NCBI GenBank assembly: GCA_944390015.1
Contig: CALXOL010000018.1
Span: 1 to 46,329, forward strand
Length of the DNA: 46,329 nucleotides
Source of the DNA: an uncultured Spirochaetaceae bacterium
GTDB lineage: Bacteria; Spirochaetota; Spirochaetia; Sphaerochaetales; Sphaerochaetaceae
Reading direction: 5' to 3'
The translations under genes and the position numbers were made by a program. Under the pieces are notes generated by a model. The model was not told the DNA's origin and made no database searches. It saw only the letters and a program-made list of their open reading frames with translations. Shown here in pieces: positions 41,609 through 46,329 of the stretch; within the stretch, counting starts at the first letter, position 1, and each line of letters opens with the position of its first letter.

Positions 41609-42991
41609 ATGCTAAATAGAAAAATTGATGGATATCTAAAAGAATGGAAATCTGATTCTGATAAGCTGCCACTCATCATTGAAGGGGCACGGCAAGTCGG
41701 AAAGACAACTTCCATAATGGCTTTTGCTAAAAAAAACTATAAAACCGTATATGAGCTTAATTTTTTCACTCATCCTGAACATGTTTCCATATTTTCAGGT
41801 TCCTTGGAAAGCGATGAAATTCTATTCAGATTGTCATTAGCATTTCCCGATAAAGAATATATTGCGGGAAGCACATTAATTTTTCTTGATGAGATACAGG
41901 ATTGCCCAAATGCAAGAACTGCTTTAAAGTTTCTTGCTCGCGATGAAAGATTTGATGTCATTGCTTCAGGTTCATTACTTGGGATAAATTACAAGTCAGT
42001 TCCTTCTTTTCCTGTGGGTTATACAAGAACTATAAAGATGTATCCTCTGGATTTTGAAGAGTTCCTCTGGGCGATGAAAATAAAAAACGAGATTATAGAA
42101 GCCTTGCATGAATGTTTTATAAATCGAACAGCGGTTGATTCATACGTTCATGAATCCATGCTCCGCCTTTTTTCCCTATATATTGTAATCGGCGGAATGC
42201 CTGCAGCCGTGAATCAATTTGTTAAGGAAAGAAATTATGCAAAGGTAAGAATCATACAGAAAAACATTCTTAATGATTACAAGAAAGATGTAATTAAATA
42301 TGCAGATGAAGCTGAGAAAGTAAAAATAATACGCTGTTTAGAGTCCGTCCCAGCCCAACTGGCAAAAGGATACAAGAAATTTCAATATTCTGTAGTTGAA
42401 AAAGGATCCAGTTCTTCAAAATATGGAGGAGCGCTTTTATGGCTCAAAGATTCAGATATTATTTCTTTTTGCAATAATTTATCTTTGCTTGAAAGTCCGT
42501 TATCTGCTTATTCAATAGAAAAAGAATTTAAAGTGTATATGAACGACAATGGCCTTCTTGTGTCGATGTATGAAAACGATACTGCCAAAAAACTGATGGA
42601 AGGAGAACTTGGCTTATTCAAAGGTGCATTTTATGAGAATGTCATAGCCACAAACTTGATAGCTTTGGGGCACAGGCTTTTTTACTTCTCACCTTCTGAT
42701 ACCCTTGAAATCGATTTTATCATAAACTACAAAGGTGCTCCTTGCTTACTAGAAGTGAAAAGCGGAGAAAATACAAAATCTAAATCGTTGAACACGGTAT
42801 TGAATAATCCAAAGTATAAAGTCAATCAGGCCATACGGCTCTCTAGAAAGAATGTTGGAGAAGAAGGAAAAATTCTAAGTCTACCTCTATACATGATAAT
42901 GTTCTTAAAAGATGAAATTGATAACAGCTGGGAGAACAATCTTCCAGATCCAGAACAACTGTTAGAAGCACTAAAAAAGCAAATGAAGTAA
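41609..42991 (+). CDS. AAA ATPase with C-terminal DUF4143 nuclease-like domain (second copy)
   Basis: This 460-residue protein begins MLNRKIDGYLKEWKSDSDKL. Walker A is GARQVGKT (26-33) and Walker B is LIFLDEIQDCP (90-100), with SGSLLGINY shared exactly with the upstream copy. The C-terminal nuclease-like motif is PCLLEVKSGENTKSKSLNTV. The two proteins align throughout yet are clearly diverged, so this is an old duplication or two separate acquisitions and not a recent tandem copy. A TATAAT box (41583-41588) lies 20 bases before the ATG, and no ribosome binding site is apparent. The gene has its own 33-bp array. Confidence 0.9.
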   Translation: MLNRKIDGYLKEWKSDSDKLPLIIEGARQVGKTTSIMAFAKKNYKTVYELNFFTHPEHVSIFSGSLESDEILFRLSLAFPDKEYIAGSTLIFLDEIQDCPNARTALKFLARDERFDVIASGSLLGINYKSVPSFPVGYTRTIKMYPLDFEEFLWAMKIKNEIIEALHECFINRTAVDSYVHESMLRLFSLYIVIGGMPAAVNQFVKERNYAKVRIIQKNILNDYKKDVIKYADEAEKVKIIRCLESVPAQLAKGYKKFQYSVVEKGSSSSKYGGALLWLKDSDIISFCNNLSLLESPLSAYSIEKEFKVYMNDNGLLVSMYENDTAKKLMEGELGLFKGAFYENVIATNLIALGHRLFYFSPSDTLEIDFIINYKGAPCLLEVKSGENTKSKSLNTVLNNPKYKVNQAIRLSRKNVGEEGKILSLPLYMIMFLKDEIDNSWENNLPDPEQLLEALKKQMK

Positions 42992-43054
42992 TAAGAAACA
43001 TCTGCACCTGTAACTTCATTATTAACGCTGAAACACCATAAAACATTCATAATT

Positions 43055-43078
43055 CCTCGCTTTTCATGCCGAGGAAGT
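43055..43078 (+). promoter_or_regulatory. OMP4 leader hairpin over the ribosome binding site
   Basis: CCTCG (43055-43059) pairs with CGAGG (43070-43074) around a ten-base loop. The 3' arm carries the GAGG that should pair with 16S rRNA. Confidence 0.65.
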
Positions 43079-44167
43079 ATGAAAAAGATACTTACAATTC
43101 TTACAGTTGCACTTCTCGCATGTACAACTGTATTCGCAGCTTTTAATGTAACTGGTGAGTTCGAGGCTGGTTATAAATTCGGATTCAACGGTGGTTTTTC
43201 AGCTGAAGCGCAGGATAATGCAGAAGGTAAGGTTACTTTTAAAATCACAGATGATGCAGGAATCTGGACTGTTAATGTAAAGGCTCTTGACGAGCTTGAT
43301 TCAAGTAACAAGCTTGATGCAAACCTTTCTCTTGATATTGCAGCACTTCTTGCCGCTAATGGAACAGATCTTGGAGATTTTGATCTTGCTTTAAGCATTG
43401 GTGCTAACAGCAAGATGACAGCACTTTCTGCTTACAATGATGTTACAGGCGATGAGCTCTTTAAGCTTAAGAGTAACGGAGAATACTCAACAGAGTTAAC
43501 AATTGGTTATGGTAACCTTGTTCAGGCAAAAATTGCTGTTGATCCTACAGCAAAAGTTTCAAAAGAAATGCCTATCATCGTAAGTGCCAAGACAACTCCA
43601 GTTGAAGGAGTCAGTGTATCAGCTGGTTATACATATCAGGGATATATGTATCTTGCTGCAATCAATCCATTAGAGTGGGTAATTGTGGCAACTGAACCAG
43701 GTAAGGAAAACGAAGAAAAGGCTGAAGGTGTTGTTGATCATGGTGTAACAGTAGCAGCAGATGTTAATGTTGGAACACTCGCTGATCTTGACTTTAACCT
43801 TGGTGTAACAGCTTATGATAACATTGGATTTAAAGACAAAACCGTATTTAACACACTTGCTGCTGGCATATATGGTGGCGTAGACGTAGTAGACGGTTTC
43901 TTTGAATTCAGAATGGACAACTATACTGTAGACAAGGCTCCTACAACAACTGTTCTCGGAATGAAGACACAGGTTAACATCAATGTAGTTGAGAATCTTG
44001 GTCTTGATGTTTACTTCAATATTGGCAACTTTGATGAATTCAAGACAACATATGCAGTTGGAGGAGACGTTTCTTACACACTCTCTGGAGTTAAATTTGC
44101 TGCAAACCTCGACTACGCTGGCACTGGTGGATTCTCTATCACACCAAAGATTGTTGTAACATTCTAA
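43079..44167 (+). CDS. Outer-membrane barrel protein, paralog OMP4
   Basis: This is 362 residues. The first 65 bases are identical to OMP1 and OMP2, giving the same signal peptide, while the interior resembles OMP3 (TTPVEGVSVSAGYTYQGYMY and DHGVTVAADVNVGTLADLDF). The copy-specific insert near residues 195-215 (INPLEWVIVATEPGKENEEK) is probably a surface loop. The C-terminus ITPKIVVTF is a proper beta-signal. The 5' end like OMP1/2, centre like OMP3 and 3' flank like OMP1/2 make this copy look mosaic. Confidence 0.85.
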   Translation: MKKILTILTVALLACTTVFAAFNVTGEFEAGYKFGFNGGFSAEAQDNAEGKVTFKITDDAGIWTVNVKALDELDSSNKLDANLSLDIAALLAANGTDLGDFDLALSIGANSKMTALSAYNDVTGDELFKLKSNGEYSTELTIGYGNLVQAKIAVDPTAKVSKEMPIIVSAKTTPVEGVSVSAGYTYQGYMYLAAINPLEWVIVATEPGKENEEKAEGVVDHGVTVAADVNVGTLADLDFNLGVTAYDNIGFKDKTVFNTLAAGIYGGVDVVDGFFEFRMDNYTVDKAPTTTVLGMKTQVNINVVENLGLDVYFNIGNFDEFKTTYAVGGDVSYTLSGVKFAANLDYAGTGGFSITPKIVVTF

Positions 44168-44190
44168 TAGTTATCAACTACATATTTAAG

Positions 44191-44215
44191 CCGGATCCAA
44201 TTGGGTCCGGTTTTT
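44191..44215 (+). terminator. OMP4 terminator (family type), touching the DMT gene
   Basis: CCGGATCC (44191-44198) pairs with GGGTCCGG (44203-44210), then TTTTT. The T run overlaps the stop codon of the convergent DMT transporter gene. Confidence 0.92.
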
Positions 44216-45077
44216 AGTTTTCTTTTCTCTTGTTGTATATAAACATGACAATGGCCATTAGTATGATTATCAGGTAGCCGATAATACTTATTGAATCTGG
44301 GATCTGTCCGAACATTATCAAGCCATAAAGTGCTGCAAATATTACTTGGGAATAATCATATACGGATATTTCTTTTGCAGGAGCATAAGTATATGCTGCT
44401 GTGACTGCAAATTGCCCTCCAGCGGCTGCAAGTCCTGCACATAATAAACAAATCAACTGCAGTATTGTCATTGGTTCATATGCAAAAAGAATATAAGGGA
44501 ACGTAACAAGGCATGAGAACGTGGAAAAGAAGAAAACTATTCTACTGCTCTTCTCTCCTTTCGTTCCTAGTTTTCTAACACACGTGTAAGCTAATCCTGC
44601 TCCAAGACCTCCTAAGAAGCCTATTGCTGCAGCTAATAAATTAACGTTATCAAAAGTAGGTTTTACAACAAATAATGCTCCGATAAAAGCACAAATTACT
44701 ATTAGGGATTGAGAAAGAGATACCTTCTCATTCATTAGGAATATGCTGAAGATAATAGCGAAAAACGGGCTTAACTTATTCAACATCGTTGCATCAGAGA
44801 GCATTAAATGATCTATTGCGTAAAAGTTTCCTAAGATGCCAACTGTACCAGCAATAGCCCTTACCATCATTAAAGATAAATTACCCTTATTCCATTTAAA
44901 GCCATCATTATTCTTAACTATCAAAAGGAAAGAGATGATCATAGCTACGAAGTTTCTGAAAAAGCTTTTTTCTATTGATGGCAGATCTCCTGCAAGACGA
45001 ACAAACATATTCATCGTTGCAAAACAGAAAGCAGAGGTAAGGATGCAGAGTATTCCTTTGTATTTTTGATTCATCAT
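44214..45077 (-). CDS. EamA/DMT-family transporter
   Basis: This 287-residue protein has ten hydrophobic segments in two EamA halves. The first begins KYKGILCILTSAFCFATMNMFVRLAG and contains the typical MLNKLSPFFAIIFSIFLMNEKVSL (P-x-x...E). The second shows AYTYAPAKEISVYDYSQVIFAALYGLIMFGQIP. Substrates of this drug/metabolite superfamily range from amino acids to nucleotides, and none can be assigned here. A second ATG three bases downstream is an equally good start. It lies convergent to OMP4 and downstream of OMP5 on the same strand, with a terminator between. Confidence 0.88.
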   Translation of the reverse strand: MMNQKYKGILCILTSAFCFATMNMFVRLAGDLPSIEKSFFRNFVAMIISFLLIVKNNDGFKWNKGNLSLMMVRAIAGTVGILGNFYAIDHLMLSDATMLNKLSPFFAIIFSIFLMNEKVSLSQSLIVICAFIGALFVVKPTFDNVNLLAAAIGFLGGLGAGLAYTCVRKLGTKGEKSSRIVFFFSTFSCLVTFPYILFAYEPMTILQLICLLCAGLAAAGGQFAVTAAYTYAPAKEISVYDYSQVIFAALYGLIMFGQIPDSISIIGYLIIILMAIVMFIYNKRKEN

Positions 45078-45154
45078 GATAATTTCTTAAAGCAAGAACC
45101 TAATACGGTCAATAATTAAAAAGTAGTATGAAATAAAAATTATAAAGATAAAAG

Positions 45155-45186
45155 AAATAGAAATACCCCTCACCGAAGCAAGGGGT
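45155..45186 (-). terminator. OMP5 terminator with UUCG tetraloop
   Basis: Read on the minus strand, ACCCCTTGC and GTGAGGGGT pair around TTCG (45186-45165), then ATTTCTATTT. It is unrelated to the CCGGATCC stem of OMP1-OMP4. Confidence 0.85.
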
Positions 45187-45208
45187 TTCAAAACTTCCTT
45201 TGATAATA

Positions 45209-46297
45209 TTACCAAGAGAAGGATACGCTTGGAACAATGTTGAATCCGCTGAGATCGAATTCTTTTGCTGCGTCTGGAGCAGAGTATTCAATACCAACAT
45301 TGAATGTCATGCCAGAAAGGACATAGCCAACATTTCCACCTACGTAGAAGGAATCACCAAATGCAGCAAGGTTGCTTGCACCAACGTAAGCATTGAGAAG
45401 AAGATTCTCAACAACGTTCAAGTCAGCTCCAACATGGAGATGATGTGTCGTGTCATATGCATACTCAACAGAAACGCTTACTAAATCAACACCACCATAT
45501 ACTGTTGCTGCAATTGTATTACCCTTTGTAAAATCATACTTATCTGCAACAGATACGCCAACAGAGAAGTCAAGATCAAGAAGTGATCCAAGATTGATGT
45601 CAGCAGCTGCGCCAAAGAGTCCATCACCAGCGCCATCTCCCTTAAGAGCATAGTCTACAGATACCTTTACTCCATCAATAGGAGTTACGAGTGCAGATGC
45701 AAGGAAATCAGATGTTGTCTCTATTCCATCATCATATCTTGTGTTTCCTGCATCAGCTCCTGTAGCACTCGTATCTGGTGCATCGCTATTACCATTTAGA
45801 CCAGGATCAGCAGCAAGCTGTACTTCTACGAAACCGCCATAGCCTACACCAACCCATGCAACATAGCTGTTATCTGCAGTTCTGATGCGGTCAAAGTCGT
45901 TTCCAGCCTGATTTGTGTAAGCTCTGAGCGTTGTGTATCTTCCATTACCAACCATACCTGCTGTGAGCTTCCAATCCTCAAGACCAAAAAGCTTTGCGAA
46001 ATCAATTGTAACGTTTCCACCCATGCTTCCGGCGTTATCAACAGTTGCATCTAAGCTCTTGAAGCCAGTCTTGATTCCAACAGACCAGATGCCGTTCTCA
46101 TCTGAAATATTTGCCTTTAAAGTATTGACGTCTGTGTCGTCTCCATCATCTCCATAGAAGAGCTGAGTCCACTTATCTGCTACATGACCATAGTTGAACT
46201 GGTAACCGATTGTGGAGCTTCCTGAGAAATTTACTGCTGCGAATACAGTTGAACATGCGAGAAGTGCAACTGTAAGAATTGTAAGTATCTTTTTCAT
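45209..46297 (-). CDS. Outer-membrane barrel protein, paralog OMP5
   Basis: This is 362 residues with signal MKKILTILTVALLACSTVFA; the first 45 bases are identical to OMP1, OMP2 and OMP4. The mature part is much more diverged (VNFSGSSTIGYQFNYGHVADKW) but keeps VYGGVDLVSVSVEY and NVVENLLLNAYVGASNLAAFGDSF. It ends IVPSVSFSW, with Trp as the terminal aromatic. It is on the opposite strand and has a different terminator, so it is an outlying member whose 5' end has apparently been homogenised with the others. Confidence 0.85.
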   Translation of the reverse strand: MKKILTILTVALLACSTVFAAVNFSGSSTIGYQFNYGHVADKWTQLFYGDDGDDTDVNTLKANISDENGIWSVGIKTGFKSLDATVDNAGSMGGNVTIDFAKLFGLEDWKLTAGMVGNGRYTTLRAYTNQAGNDFDRIRTADNSYVAWVGVGYGGFVEVQLAADPGLNGNSDAPDTSATGADAGNTRYDDGIETTSDFLASALVTPIDGVKVSVDYALKGDGAGDGLFGAAADINLGSLLDLDFSVGVSVADKYDFTKGNTIAATVYGGVDLVSVSVEYAYDTTHHLHVGADLNVVENLLLNAYVGASNLAAFGDSFYVGGNVGYVLSGMTFNVGIEYSAPDAAKEFDLSGFNIVPSVSFSW

Positions 46298-46309
46298 ACT
46301 TCCTCGAGG
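46298..46309 (-). promoter_or_regulatory. OMP5 ribosome binding site in a collapsed hairpin
   Basis: The ATG is preceded by CCTCGAGG (46309-46302 on the minus strand) and AAGT. This is the OMP2-OMP4 hairpin with its loop removed, leaving a palindrome that cannot fold as a hairpin. Confidence 0.5.
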
Positions 46310-46329
46310 TAGAAATAGAAGAAATTTGT

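Noticed and set aside
32830-46297. An insertion sequence or transposase driving the OMP-array rearrangements
   Set aside because: No transposase or integrase gene and no IS-type terminal repeats were seen between the OMP genes. The identical OMP ends are enough for homologous exchange.

Overview
The window reads as a chromosomal segment of a spirochaete. Supporting signs are lipoproteins with relaxed lipoboxes ending in FSSC or LFSC, a paralogous family of about 360-residue outer-membrane barrel proteins with aromatic C-termini, and abundant AAA/DUF4143 ATPases and Fic proteins. A Sphaerochaeta- or Treponema-like gut lineage is my best guess. This is judged from protein style, because no rRNA is present.

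Bases 1-11100 begin with the 3' part of a gene made of 19-residue repeats. It converges on an EpmB-type lysine 2,3-aminomutase gene. An MFS transporter follows, then a four-gene surface operon: two large fibronectin-III-like lipoproteins, a small lipoprotein and a small barrel-like exported protein. A leader with an inverted repeat and a terminator-like hairpin precedes the operon.

Bases 11100-21000 hold an Rpn-type nuclease gene broken by one in-frame stop, then a minus-strand operon epmA - AbrB-like gene - efp. With epmB, the window therefore carries EF-P and both enzymes of its beta-lysylation. The plus-strand operon mnmE-mnmG-rsmG-ftsK follows.

Bases 21000-32500 carry a large leucine-rich/InlB-repeat lipoprotein, an initiator tRNA followed by a strongly structured stretch that may be a small RNA, and a DUF234-type ATPase. 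Next come a GNAT gene and the UPF0237 (ACT)/UPF0210 pair on the minus strand. On the plus strand are a GT8 glycosyltransferase, a small membrane protein, a CoA-binding protein, an NAD(P)/FAD oxidoreductase and enolase.

Bases 32500-46329 are the most unusual part. Five paralogous outer-membrane protein genes (OMP1-OMP5 here) are separated by accessory modules. The modules are a Fic gene, a Fic gene plus a wrecked ATPase, two intact DUF4143 ATPases in a row, and a DMT-family transporter. OMP genes share near-identical 5' ends. OMP1, OMP2 and OMP4 share near-identical 3' ends, and OMP1-OMP4 share one terminator design. OMP2-OMP4 have a leader hairpin that hides the ribosome binding site. Each of the three recognisable ATPase genes is preceded by three direct repeats at an exact 32- or 33-bp period, with a different repeat at each locus but a shared ATTCG-type edge. 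A fourth ATPase relic (one orphan repeat unit and the last codons) lies between OMP1 and the first Fic gene. The layout looks like a porin array with module insertion, decay and gene conversion between paralogs. The repeat-array/ATPase pairing is the best candidate here for an undescribed system.
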